From positions 1 through 21,385 of the forward strand of contig JBFFSQ010000027.1 in NCBI GenBank assembly GCA_041572275.1: 21,385 nucleotides of DNA. The letters run 5' to 3'. The translations under genes were made by a program, and so were the position numbers. Positions 14,403-21,385 of the stretch are shown piece by piece; position 1 is the stretch's first letter; every line of letters starts with the position of its first letter. The stretch comes from JBFFSQ01 sp041572275 (GTDB lineage Bacteria; Pseudomonadota; Gammaproteobacteria; SZUA-229). The notes below the pieces were generated by a model. It was not told the DNA's origin. It ran no database searches and worked only from the letters and a program-made list of their open reading frames with translations.

Positions 14403-15737
14403 TTATTCTCCTTTATTCGTCGGGTTGTCGTCACGACAATATAGGTTTTCTAAACCACTGCGTAAATGTAAATCTCGTTGTGGGAATGGTATTTCTATGC
14501 CTTGCTGATGAAAACGGTCCCATACACCCAGTAAAACATCACTTAATACATTGGAACGCCCATTAGGTGGATCATCGATCCAGACCCTGAGTTCCAGGTC
14601 GACAGAGCTGTCTCCAAAACCTTTCAACAGGCATCTTGGTTCAGGATTCTTCTGAATGCGTGGTGTTGCCATTGCTGCTTCTACACAGAGCTTCATGGCA
14701 AGGCGAACATCTGATTTATAGGAAATACCTATAGGCAGTTTAAGTCGCACCAGATTATCACTGAACGACCAGTTCTCTACGCGTTCAGTGATCAAGACTT
14801 CATTGGGGATAAGATGTTCAATACCGTCGCGTGTTATTACCGAAACATAACGTGCACTTAAATGATTGATCCAGCCAAAAGTCTGACCAACAGAAATTAC
14901 ATCGCCAGGTTTGATTGAACGATCCATTAACAGAATAACTCCGCTGACCAGGTTGGAAAAAATTTTCTGCAAGCCAAAACCCAGACCTACGCCCAGTGCA
15001 CCACCAAATACAGCAAGTGTCGTAAGGTCGATGCCGACAGCGGAAAACGTGATCAGGAAGGCTGCGGTAATAAGGCCTATGTGTAGCAGTTTGACACTGA
15101 GGACCCGCATAACCGGTGTGATGCTGTCTGAATTCTGAAGTCTACGGTCCAGAAACGTTGCGAGAACATTGGCTAACCAAAGAGAAAACCACAGTGCAAG
15201 ACCCGCTTTTATAACCACAAGAGGTGACAGACGGACTGCACCTAAGGTAAGCGACATACTGTCGAGTAATTCCAGCGCAGGTTTTAACCAGCCAAGAATG
15301 TTAAGAATAGCCAGGGTCCAGGCCAGCGTTGCAATCATTCGTGAAGCTGCCCTGTTTTTTAACAGTTTGGATACAATGCGGATTAAAAACCATGCACTGA
15401 GCAGGCTGGCGACGGGGGTTAACAGGTTGTGTGGTTTGTCCAGGTAGATATAGACCTGGATGGCGATCCATTGCAAGATCAACCATACCAGTGTGTTAGC
15501 AAATTCATTCAGAGTAACAATCAGACGATTGAAACTTATATTATGGCTACTGATTGTACTCAGGCGGACAAGTACACCCTGTAGCTGTGGCGTTAAAAAC
15601 CAGCGTGCCAGTCCAAAAATGACTATGATGACACCAACTTGAAACCAGAATTCTGGAGCTATGAAGGAGGCTTGCAGTTCACCTAGCTTTTCCATAATAG
15701 CTGTTTGTATTTGAGCGGAATCAGGCCAGGAAGACAT
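14403..15737 (-). CDS. MscS family mechanosensitive ion channel
   Basis: A 444-residue channel protein that in this family opens on membrane tension and releases solutes after hypo-osmotic shock. Several N-terminal hydrophobic segments (about 30-50, 80-135, 135-160, 165-190 and 210-235) lead to the pore-lining helix and beta domain. Here FGGALGVGLGFGLQKIFSNLVSGVILLMDR (about 242-271, split GGALGVGLGFGLQ / IFSNLVSGVILL) and IKPGDVISVG match the MscS core. A soluble C-terminal alpha/beta part includes IPNEVLI and a typical EIPFPQRDLHL end. The N-terminal part is longer than in E. coli MscS (286 residues), placing it among mid-sized MscS relatives. AAAGGA six to seven bases before the ATG is a strong ribosome site. 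It heads the mscS-corA pair. Confidence 0.93.
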   Translation of the reverse strand: MSSWPDSAQIQTAIMEKLGELQASFIAPEFWFQVGVIIVIFGLARWFLTPQLQGVLVRLSTISSHNISFNRLIVTLNEFANTLVWLILQWIAIQVYIYLDKPHNLLTPVASLLSAWFLIRIVSKLLKNRAASRMIATLAWTLAILNILGWLKPALELLDSMSLTLGAVRLSPLVVIKAGLALWFSLWLANVLATFLDRRLQNSDSITPVMRVLSVKLLHIGLITAAFLITFSAVGIDLTTLAVFGGALGVGLGFGLQKIFSNLVSGVILLMDRSIKPGDVISVGQTFGWINHLSARYVSVITRDGIEHLIPNEVLITERVENWSFSDNLVRLKLPIGISYKSDVRLAMKLCVEAAMATPRIQKNPEPRCLLKGFGDSSVDLELRVWIDDPPNGRSNVLSDVLLGVWDRFHQQGIEIPFPQRDLHLRSGLENLYCRDDNPTNKGE

Positions 15738-15822
15738 AAATAATCCTTTGAAGGCTAAATATTTGATGCTTTAATTATGATTCACATAGATAAAATATGC
15801 TATCTCAATAAAAGGTCATCTT
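15738..15822. promoter_or_regulatory. Divergent promoter region, mscS / CPA2 antiporter
   Basis: This 85-bp AT-rich gap must carry the start signals for two divergent groups of ion transport genes. Ribosome sites are clear on both sides (AAAGGA for mscS, AAAGG at 15810-15814 for the antiporter). TAAAAT (15791-15796) is a possible rightward -10 box, but no -35 partner at standard spacing is seen. Shared regulation is an inference. Confidence 0.4.
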
Positions 15823-17013
15823 ATGCACGGTGGTGATATTTTTGGCTCTGTTGAATTTCAGATGAGTCTACTGCTTTTTGTAGCACTCTCTGGCTATGTT
15901 CTGGCTTCTTTTATTTCACAACCCGCTGTCGTCGGAGAAATTCTGGTCGGTATTATTATTGGTCCTAGTGTGCTTGCCTGGGTTACCTACACCGATTTTG
16001 TTAGTTCACTGGCTAAACTTGGAGCTGTTATCTTACTATTTGTGGTAGGACTGGAGTTTAAGTTAAAAGACATCGGTAAAATTCGCTATGTGTGGATTGC
16101 TCTCTTAGGTGTCATCATTCCATGGATAGGTGGTTACCTGGTTGCGCGCTATTTTGGCATTTCCAGTGAGAAAGCATTGTTGATTGGTGTCACGCTTACG
16201 GCCACCAGCATAGCTATTACTGCAGATACTTTGCGGGAAATGGGTAAACTACAGACTGAGGTTGCCAAGACAATTATTGGTGCGGCAGTCATCGATGATA
16301 TTTTGGCATTAACTGCACTGGCTTTTACCCAGCATTTCACCACTGGTAGTTTCGAGTGGGCTATAACCGGGTTTCTGTTGTTTAAGGCGATTGCTTTTAT
16401 TTTTATTGCTCTAATGGCTGGTTTCTGGATAGCTCAAAACTTGATACAGAAACTGGACGGCTCTGCATTTGCCAGGAAATACCCGGAATTTATTTTTGTC
16501 GTCGCCATGCTGTTGGCTTTTGCTTATGCCATGATTGCTGAAGTCATCGGTTTGTCTGCGATTGTTGGCGCTTTTATTGCTGGCGTTTCACTGGAAGGTG
16601 TTAGCCTTAAACACAGTAAGCAGTTTAAGGAAGGAGCTGATTATCTAAGAATTCTATTTGGGGCTATTTTCTTTGTGTCCCTGGGTGTTCTGGTAGATAT
16701 AGGGGCTTTTAATTTGGATATATTGTATTTTCTTCTGGCACTCAGCGTTGTAGCTATCCTGAGTAAATTGGTTGGATGTGGGTTGCCAGCTAAATTGACG
16801 GGTATGTCGACCAGGGATGCTATTATTGTAGGTGTAGGTATGTCACCCAGAGGTGAAGTTGCGATGATTGTAGCTTTGCTGGCCTTACAGCAAAATATTA
16901 TTGAACAACCCAGTTTCGTTGTTATTATACTGATGAGCTTGATAACTACACTTGTTTCTCCAATATTACTACGTCAGCTCATGAGAACATCGATGCCTTC
17001 TAAAATTGAGTAA
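15823..17013 (+). CDS. CPA2-family cation/proton antiporter (KefB/NapA type)
   Basis: A 396-residue polytopic membrane protein of the monovalent cation:proton antiporter-2 family, with about 11-13 hydrophobic segments. Family marks are SQPAVVGEILVGIIIGPSVL (about 32-51), ILLFVVGLEFKLKDIGKI (70-87), TATSIAITADTL (125-136), the ion-binding Asp pair in IIGAAVIDDILAL (Asp158, Asp159), AIVGAFIAGVSLEG, and GMSPRGEVAMIVALLAL near the C-terminus. There is no cytoplasmic RCK/TrkA_N domain, so it is shorter than the glutathione-gated KefB/KefC and nearer to NapA-like exchangers. Na+ or K+ specificity cannot be read from the sequence. It starts a plus-strand group: psiE-like follows after 6 bp and the CDF gene 10 bp later. 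Confidence 0.92.
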   Translation: MHGGDIFGSVEFQMSLLLFVALSGYVLASFISQPAVVGEILVGIIIGPSVLAWVTYTDFVSSLAKLGAVILLFVVGLEFKLKDIGKIRYVWIALLGVIIPWIGGYLVARYFGISSEKALLIGVTLTATSIAITADTLREMGKLQTEVAKTIIGAAVIDDILALTALAFTQHFTTGSFEWAITGFLLFKAIAFIFIALMAGFWIAQNLIQKLDGSAFARKYPEFIFVVAMLLAFAYAMIAEVIGLSAIVGAFIAGVSLEGVSLKHSKQFKEGADYLRILFGAIFFVSLGVLVDIGAFNLDILYFLLALSVVAILSKLVGCGLPAKLTGMSTRDAIIVGVGMSPRGEVAMIVALLALQQNIIEQPSFVVIILMSLITTLVSPILLRQLMRTSMPSKIE

Positions 17014-17019
17014 TAAACC

Positions 17020-17469
17020 ATGTCACAAATGAAATATGAATGGAAAAACCCTGAATGGCTGTTTAATAAAGTCACTGGTTACATATTTGGGGTTATCTTA
17101 TTGTTTACCACTTTAGCTCTGATGATCGGTGCTTTTAGATTGTTTTATGGCTTGTATGAACTAATTAACAAATCGGGTGTTACAGGAAACTACCTGTATA
17201 TATTTTCCGATGTTCTCACATTGGTGATACTGCTGGAATTGTCACGTTCACTGTTTCAATATTTCATGGATCATACTATCAGACTGCCAGTTATTCTTGA
17301 TGCGGGTATCGTATTTGTATTGCGCGACATAATGATTGGTCTTTTTGAGCATAAGTTGAAAACCGATGATATTTATGCCTTCAGTGTATTACTTCTTGTA
17401 TTGGGTATGATTCGTATAGGTTTTGGTTTTTATTATTCAACAAAATCAGAAGCCCTGAATAAAAAGTGA
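17020..17469 (+). CDS. PsiE-family (phosphate-starvation-inducible E-like) membrane protein
   Basis: A 149-residue membrane protein with four predicted hydrophobic helices (about 18-45, 57-80, 88-108 and 118-140). The central part, LELSRSLFQYFMDHTIRLPV followed by ILDAGIVFVLRDIMIGL, has the conserved arrangement of the PsiE family: an acidic-LxR helix, a short H-I-R-L loop and an Asp/Arg-containing helix. PsiE itself was named for induction under phosphate starvation; the molecular function is unknown. The ribosome site is weak and the gene begins 6 bp after the antiporter stop, so translation is probably coupled. Its place between two ion transporters suggests an accessory role in ion balance, which is an inference. 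Confidence 0.8.
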   Translation: MSQMKYEWKNPEWLFNKVTGYIFGVILLFTTLALMIGAFRLFYGLYELINKSGVTGNYLYIFSDVLTLVILLELSRSLFQYFMDHTIRLPVILDAGIVFVLRDIMIGLFEHKLKTDDIYAFSVLLLVLGMIRIGFGFYYSTKSEALNKK

Positions 17470-17479
17470 ACTATTAGCA

Positions 17480-18400
17480 TTGTCCACCGGTTCAAAAAAA
17501 GTAATTATTGCGGCACTTGTCGGTAATGCTTTAATCGCGCTAACAAAATTTTTCGCCGCATTTATAACCGGGAGTTCGGCAATGCTATCTGAAGGTGTCC
17601 ATTCCATGGTGGATACTGGTAATCAGATTTTATTGTTATATGGGCTTAAGCGTGCTTCAAAACCCGCCGATGAAAACTTTCCGTTTGGTCATGGCAAAGA
17701 AATTTATTTCTGGAGTTTTGTTGTCGCCATTCTTATATTTGCCCTTGGCGGTGGTATTTCAATATATGAAGGTATACAGCATTTATTGCATCCGACACCA
17801 CTACACAATCCGATGATTAATTACATCGTGCTCAGTTTGGCTATGGTATTTGAAGGCATGGCCTGGTACTTCGCATTACGTGAATTCAGTCGCGCAAAAG
17901 GTAAATGGGGTTATCTTGAAGCTGTTCAGCGCACGAAAGACCCCTCAGTCTTTGTTGTGTTGTTTGAGGATTCAGCGGCCATGCTAGGTTTACTTGTAGC
18001 ATTTCTCGGTGTCGCACTGACACAATATACTGGCTTCCAGTATTTTGATGGTGCTGCTTCAATTATTATTGGTCTTATACTTCTTGGTACTGCGGTTTGG
18101 TTGGCATATGAAACCAAAGGCCTGCTCATTGGTGAAAGTGCAAACCGTCATGTTGTCCAGGGCATAAAATCCATATTACAAACCTGTCCGGTTATTGAAC
18201 AGATAAATGAAGTTTTAACCATGCATATGGGCCCTGATTTTATTCTTGCTAATATTAGTGTTAATTTTAAAAACGACATAACAGCTGAAGAGGTTGAAAC
18301 AAGCATTGCTGAACTTGACCAAGCAATTAAAAGCCAATATCCACTGGTTAAACGTATTTTTATAGAAGCAGAAAAAACCAGTCAAGCACTTATTAAATAA
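17480..18400 (+). CDS. Cation diffusion facilitator (CDF) family transporter, ZnT9-like
   Basis: A 306-residue CDF protein; this family exports Zn2+, Fe2+, Mn2+ or Co2+ in exchange for protons. Six hydrophobic helices cover about 8-210 and a soluble C-terminal domain about 215-306. The first metal site in helix 2 reads SEGVHSMVDTGNQ (His41, Asp45), followed by PFGHGKEIYFW. The second half is DPSVFVVLFEDSAAMLG (Glu163, Asp164). The KDPxxxVVLxED signature recalls the SLC30A9/ZnT9 branch more than FieF (DxxxD with HxxxD). The start is TTG at 17480, since the next in-frame ATG would remove helix 1; there is no good ribosome site, so coupling to the upstream gene is likely. The metal carried is not known. 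Confidence 0.9.
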   Translation: MSTGSKKVIIAALVGNALIALTKFFAAFITGSSAMLSEGVHSMVDTGNQILLLYGLKRASKPADENFPFGHGKEIYFWSFVVAILIFALGGGISIYEGIQHLLHPTPLHNPMINYIVLSLAMVFEGMAWYFALREFSRAKGKWGYLEAVQRTKDPSVFVVLFEDSAAMLGLLVAFLGVALTQYTGFQYFDGAASIIIGLILLGTAVWLAYETKGLLIGESANRHVVQGIKSILQTCPVIEQINEVLTMHMGPDFILANISVNFKNDITAEEVETSIAELDQAIKSQYPLVKRIFIEAEKTSQALIK

Positions 18401-18520
18401 ATAGAATATATTTAAAGTTGATATGCTAATACATAAGGCACTTGTTTTATTTTAGGCGTATTCTACTTAAATAATAGATATGATTTAATCGTACGATATT
18501 CAGATTTTAAGGAATGAAAA

Positions 18521-18757
18521 ATGGAATCAATGCGTCATGATCTCAATTCATTATTTGAACAGCTGGGATTGGAAAATAGTAGTGAAGCCATAAGTAACTT
18601 CATAAGTAATCACAAACCATTATCTCACCATGTTCAACTTCATGAGGCCGAGTTTTGGAATAATAATCAAGCTGATTTTCTTAAACAGGCAATTGATGAT
18701 GATGCAGACTGGGCAATTGTTGTTGATCAATTAGATGCATTGTTACGCAAAAAGTAA
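18521..18757 (+). CDS. DUF2789 family small protein
   Basis: A 78-residue acidic soluble protein. The pattern LNSLFEQLGLENSSEAISNF, then a HKPL turn and EAEFWNNNQADFLKQAIDDD followed by ADWAIVVDQLDALLR, is that of the DUF2789 family, small helical proteins of unknown function found in gamma- and betaproteobacteria. AAGGA lies about seven bases before the ATG at 18521, a strong ribosome site. The gene is preceded by a 120-bp AT-rich gap, so it probably has its own promoter and is not part of the upstream transporter operon. Confidence 0.88.
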   Translation: MESMRHDLNSLFEQLGLENSSEAISNFISNHKPLSHHVQLHEAEFWNNNQADFLKQAIDDDADWAIVVDQLDALLRKK

Positions 18758-18993
18758 TATATATGATGACATTGGCTTCTCAATCACAACATCTTTTAAA
18801 GTTTAATTAACAGCAATAACAAAGGCTGTCTGATGCAGGTAGTCTTGTTGTTTGTCGAGGCGGTGGGAATATTCGGCCCTTCCTGGGCCTCAACCTTACA
18901 GGGCCTTGGTCATGAAAAGCATGACCATGTTAAAAATTGCTACCGGCAATTTTTTCGAACCGTTCGGGCTTTCATTTTGCTGTCGCAGCCAAT
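18758..18993. other. Non-coding region rich in hairpins between DUF2789 gene and ssrA
   Basis: No credible gene is seen; the one 61-codon frame (18833-19018) has no recognisable product and runs through the ssrA terminator. From 18875 to 18966 it holds four adjacent dyads: GGCCC/GGGCC (18875-18879/18885-18889), TGGTCATG/CATGACCA (18907-18914/18920-18927), AAAAATTGC/GCAATTTTT (18932-18940/18946-18954) and CGAAC/GTTCG (18956-18960/18962-18966). Base composition is less AT-rich than the DNA to its left. Confidence 0.55.
18932..18955 (+). terminator. Possible rho-independent terminator downstream of DUF2789 gene
   Basis: A 9-bp stem AAAAATTGC / GCAATTTTT with a TACCG loop ends in a run of six T on the plus strand. 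The GC part of the stem is short, and the site is 175 bp after the DUF2789 stop, so the call is tentative. Confidence 0.4.
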
Positions 18994-19023
18994 AAAAAAG
19001 GCTACCCAGTTTGGGTAGCCTTT
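18994..19023 (-). terminator. Rho-independent terminator of ssrA
   Basis: On the minus strand, just past the tmRNA CCA end, lies a 12-bp stem AAAGGCTACCCA / TGGGTAGCCTTT with a 3-nt loop, followed by a run of T (the A-run at 18994-18999 on the plus strand). Confidence 0.93.
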
Positions 19024-19028
19024 GTTAT

Positions 19029-19394
19029 TGGTGGAGACGGCGGGAATCGAACCCGCGTCCGCAAGTACTCTGCCTTTGGCTCTACATGCTTAGATTTCGT
19101 CTTTTAATTTAATTGCGAGGACTCCGACGGTTCAGGATTCCAGGCAACGAGCCCGTTTAGGGTTTTAATGTTCAGGCCTCAGGCCGACCTGCCCACGAGC
19201 TTGTATAAGTGACCCCTGAAATCTGAAGCCTACAAGCGAGCCTCAGCCAGAGGGCATTCAACTGGTTATTAAGCAGCTAATGCGTAGTTGTCGTCGTTGG
19301 CAACTATAAGTTTTGCAGCTGTATTAACGAGGTAATCTGCGCCTCGACATGCACCATAAGGTTTCGCCACCCACGTCGAAGCCATGTCGTCCCC
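19029..19394 (-). ncRNA. ssrA: Transfer-messenger RNA (tmRNA), one-piece form
   Basis: tmRNA rescues ribosomes stalled on broken mRNA and tags the unfinished protein for proteolysis. The minus strand from 19394 begins GGGGACGACATGGCTTCGACG, the usual 5' end. The 3' end has the T-arm GCGGGTTCGATTCCCGC and CGTCTCC-A-CCA, with the CCA encoded. The ends pair as a 7-bp acceptor stem with one G-U. The length is 366 nt, normal for gammaproteobacteria (363 in E. coli). The tag frame GCC...GCT (19301-19272) followed by TAATAA encodes ANDDNYALAA, against ANDENYALAA in E. coli. It is divergent from purL. Confidence 0.98.
19269..19301 (-). other. tmRNA proteolysis-tag reading frame (ANDDNYALAA)
   Basis: Within ssrA, ten codons starting at the resume codon GCC (19301-19299) and ending at TAA (19271-19269) encode ANDDNYALAA. 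The C-terminal YALAA is the standard signal for ClpXP/ClpAP and SspB-assisted degradation. Confidence 0.93.
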
Positions 19395-19420
19395 GAATTT
19401 GGTGGTTAAGCCAAGTTACT

Positions 19421-19426
19421 ATTGTA
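19421..19426 (-). promoter_or_regulatory. Candidate -10 box for ssrA
   Basis: On the minus strand TACAAT (5 of 6 bases of the sigma-70 consensus) lies 27 bp upstream of the mature 5' end, which would leave a leader of about 20 nt for RNase P to remove. No convincing -35 hexamer is found at 16-18 bp. Confidence 0.35.
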
Positions 19427-19455
19427 ACGATGAATAGACAGCTTTGGTAGCAGAA

Positions 19456-19520
19456 GGTTCAGCATTGCTTTAAAATTGCGTTTTTTCGCAACCTGATTGC
19501 TTGTTTGAGCTGAACTGAGG
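19456..19520 (+). promoter_or_regulatory. Possible folded leader of purL
   Basis: GTTCAGC (19457-19463) and GCTGAAC (19509-19515) can pair as an outer stem enclosing a hairpin TTGCG / CGCAA (19476-19480/19487-19491) with a T6 loop. The outer stem ends two bases before the GAGG ribosome site (19517-19520). The TTGCG/CGCAA dyad is not a PurR box, whose halves are in the opposite order. A role in purL control is inferred. Confidence 0.3.
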
Positions 19521-19526
19521 CCAGAA

Positions 19527-21385
19527 ATGCATTATTTTCGTGGATCACCCGCACTTTCCACCTTTCGAGTGGAAAAACTGTTAAACCAGATGCAGCAGGC
19601 CATTGATGGCATTTCTGCCATTCATACGGAATATGTGCATTTTGCTGATCTGACGGGTGACCTGAGTACTGATGAACAGCAAATTCTCGATAAATTGCTG
19701 ACGTATGGCCCGGTTTTCAAGCCTGAAACCATGACGGGTGACCTGTTTCTGGTTACACCACGAAACGGAACAATATCGCCCTGGTCATCAAAAGCGACGG
19801 ATATTGCTCACAATTGCGGCCTCGACAAAATTATCCGCCTGGAACGGGGTATTGCCTATTATATTGAATTGAGTTCTGGCACTCAGCTGACAGAGCAGCA
19901 GAATCAGGTGGTAATCGCTCTTATTCATGACCGCATGACCGAGATGGTGATGCGTCACTTTGATGAAGCGGCTTGTCTGTTTGAGCACACGCAACCAGCA
20001 CCGGGCGGGCATGTTGATATACTCAACGGAGGACGTGAGGCGCTGGTTCAGGCCAATACGGACCTGGGACTGGCGTTGTCTGAAGATGAAATTGATTACC
20101 TGATGGAGTATTTCACGTCTGTAAAACGCAATCCAGGTGATGCAGAATTGATGATGTTTGCCCAGGCTAACTCAGAGCATTGCCGACACAAAATATTCAA
20201 TGCCGACTGGATTATTGACGGACAGGAGCAGGATATCTCGCTGTTTGGCATGATTCGTAATACCTATAATCATTCGCCTGAGAATATTTTAAGTGCTTAT
20301 CATGACAATTCCTCGGTGATTGAGGGTCATCAGGCAGGCCGCTTCTTCCCCAACGTGAATTCAGGTGAATACACTTATCATCATGAAGATATGCCCATTT
20401 TGATGAAAGTGGAAACCCATAACCATCCCACAGCGATTTCACCTTTCCCAGGGGCTGCAACCGGTTCTGGAGGGGAAATTCGAGACGAGGGTGCTACTGG
20501 TCGCGGTTCAAAGCCCAAGGCCGGCTTGTGCGGCTTCTCGGTCTCCAATTTACGCATACCCGGTTTTGAGCAACCCTGGGAAACTGATCATGGCAAACCG
20601 GATCGTATCGTGTCGGCACTGGATATTATGGTCGAGGGTCCACTTGGATCGGCTGCATTTAATAATGAATTCGGGCGTCCCAATATCAACGGTTATTTCC
20701 GTACCTTCGAAGAAAAAGTACCGGGTGTCGATGGCGATGAAGTCCGTGGTTACCATAAGCCCATCATGCTGGCCGGCGGTTTTGGCAATATGCGCAAACA
20801 GCATATTGATATGATTGATATGCCAGTGGGCACACCTATCGTACTGCTGGGTGGTCCAGCTATGCTAATTGGATTGGGTGGTGGTGCCGCTTCATCTATG
20901 GCCAGCGGCACCAGTGCTGAAAATCTCGATTTTGCCTCTGTGCAACGTGGCAATCCTGAAATGGAACGCCGTTGTCAGGAGGTTATTGATCGTTGTTGGG
21001 CTCAGGATGATAAAAATCCCATTATCTGGATTCATGATGTCGGTGCTGGCGGTATTTCCAATGCCTTGCCTGAATTGATCAATGATGGAGGCCGTGGTGC
21101 CGAGTTTGAACTGCGCGAAGTCCATATTGATGAACCCGGTATGACGCCAATGGAAATCTGGAGCAATGAATCTCAGGAACGCTATGTGCTGGCCATATCA
21201 GCGGAACAGCTCGACGATTTCAAGGCATTGTGTGAACGCGAACGTTGTCCGTATGCAGTACTGGGTAATACGACTGAGGCGATGGAGCTGAAAGTTCACG
21301 ATAGACATTTTGATGATTACCCAGTGGATATGCCGCTGGATGTATTATTGGGCAAGCCACCTAAAATGCTCCGTGATGTCTCCCA
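19527..21385 (+). CDS. purL: Phosphoribosylformylglycinamidine synthase PurL, long form (partial, N-terminal 619 codons)
   Basis: PurL converts formylglycinamide ribonucleotide, glutamine and ATP into the amidine in purine synthesis. The frame opens at ATG 19527 (GAGG six bases upstream) and stays open to the window edge, giving about half of the roughly 1,295-residue single-chain form. The first residues HYFRGSPALSTFRVEKLL match the PurS-like N-terminal domain. Then come TPRNGTISPWSSKATDIAHN, FAQANSEHCRHKIFNADW (about 211-228), the first AIRS-type domain with KVETHNHPTAISPFPGAATG, GGEIRDEGATGRG, EGPLGSAAFNNEFGRP, IHDVGAGGIS, EIWSNESQERYVL and LLGKPPKM. The glutaminase domain lies beyond the edge. 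No frameshift is seen. Divergent from ssrA. Confidence 0.97.
   Translation, partial: MHYFRGSPALSTFRVEKLLNQMQQAIDGISAIHTEYVHFADLTGDLSTDEQQILDKLLTYGPVFKPETMTGDLFLVTPRNGTISPWSSKATDIAHNCGLDKIIRLERGIAYYIELSSGTQLTEQQNQVVIALIHDRMTEMVMRHFDEAACLFEHTQPAPGGHVDILNGGREALVQANTDLGLALSEDEIDYLMEYFTSVKRNPGDAELMMFAQANSEHCRHKIFNADWIIDGQEQDISLFGMIRNTYNHSPENILSAYHDNSSVIEGHQAGRFFPNVNSGEYTYHHEDMPILMKVETHNHPTAISPFPGAATGSGGEIRDEGATGRGSKPKAGLCGFSVSNLRIPGFEQPWETDHGKPDRIVSALDIMVEGPLGSAAFNNEFGRPNINGYFRTFEEKVPGVDGDEVRGYHKPIMLAGGFGNMRKQHIDMIDMPVGTPIVLLGGPAMLIGLGGGAASSMASGTSAENLDFASVQRGNPEMERRCQEVIDRCWAQDDKNPIIWIHDVGAGGISNALPELINDGGRGAEFELREVHIDEPGMTPMEIWSNESQERYVLAISAEQLDDFKALCERERCPYAVLGNTTEAMELKVHDRHFDDYPVDMPLDVLLGKPPKMLRDVS

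Noticed and set aside
18833..19018. 61-codon plus-strand frame next to ssrA
   Set aside because: It has no ribosome site, no recognisable product, and runs through several hairpins and the ssrA terminator.
18758..19028. Integrated mobile element at the ssrA 3' end
   Set aside because: No integrase gene, no duplicated tmRNA 3' end and no phage-like genes are present in the window; only the hairpin cluster remains unexplained.
19476..19491. TTGCG-T6-CGCAA as a PurR box for purL
   Set aside because: PurR boxes have CGCAA first and TTGCG second; this dyad is the opposite and is listed as a hairpin instead.
1..21385. A new defence, secretion or biosynthetic system
   Set aside because: Nearly every frame belongs to a known chromosomal family, and no unexplained multi-gene block is present. 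CRISPR-like direct repeats, transposases and toxin-antitoxin pairs were looked for and not seen.

Overview
This window is a stretch of ordinary, gene-dense chromosome from a gammaproteobacterium of moderate G+C. The evidence is the protein set (NudJ, RlmL fused as RlmK/L, RlmJ, Rsd/AlgQ, YcaR/Trm112-like, PurL of the long form), the order comEC-exbB-exbD-msbA-lpxK-ycaR-kdsB, and a one-piece tmRNA with an ANDxNYALAA tag. The sequence alone does not fix the genus. An aquatic Thiotrichales/Methylophaga-like bacterium would fit, but that is a guess.

Layout. (1) Positions 1-634, minus strand: start of nudJ (cut by the window edge), overlapped by the end of a DUF2062 membrane protein. (2) 721-9956, plus strand: a tight operon comEC, exbB, exbD, msbA, lpxK, ycaR, kdsB, rlmL. 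It makes and flips the lipid A/Kdo part of lipopolysaccharide (KdsB, LpxK, MsbA) next to a proton-driven ExbB/ExbD motor, the ComEC DNA-uptake channel and a 23S rRNA methyltransferase. Most junctions overlap or lie within a few bases, and several starts are GTG or TTG. (3) A two-way terminator at 9955-9984 separates rlmL from the convergent rsd (anti-sigma-70 factor). (4) 10785-12384, plus strand: msrA and an orphan APS kinase gene cysC, each behind a long AT-rich leader; the cysC leader holds two perfect inverted repeats. (5) 12541-15737, minus strand: mscS-corA (coupled) and then rlmJ. (6) 15823-18757, plus strand: a CPA2 cation/proton antiporter, a PsiE-family membrane protein, a cation diffusion facilitator and a DUF2789 small protein. 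Regions 5 and 6 together form a divergent ion and osmotic homeostasis cluster. (7) 18758-18993: a non-coding stretch with several adjacent hairpins. (8) 19029-19394, minus strand: ssrA (tmRNA) with its terminator and encoded CCA. (9) 19527-21385, plus strand: the first 619 codons of purL, running off the window.

I found no phage genes, transposase, CRISPR array, toxin-antitoxin pair or other recognised defence system, and nothing that looks like a new multi-gene system. The items most worth checking are non-coding: the hairpin cluster beside ssrA, the paired inverted repeats ahead of cysC, the 13-bp inverted repeat across the rlmJ stop codon, and a folded purL leader.
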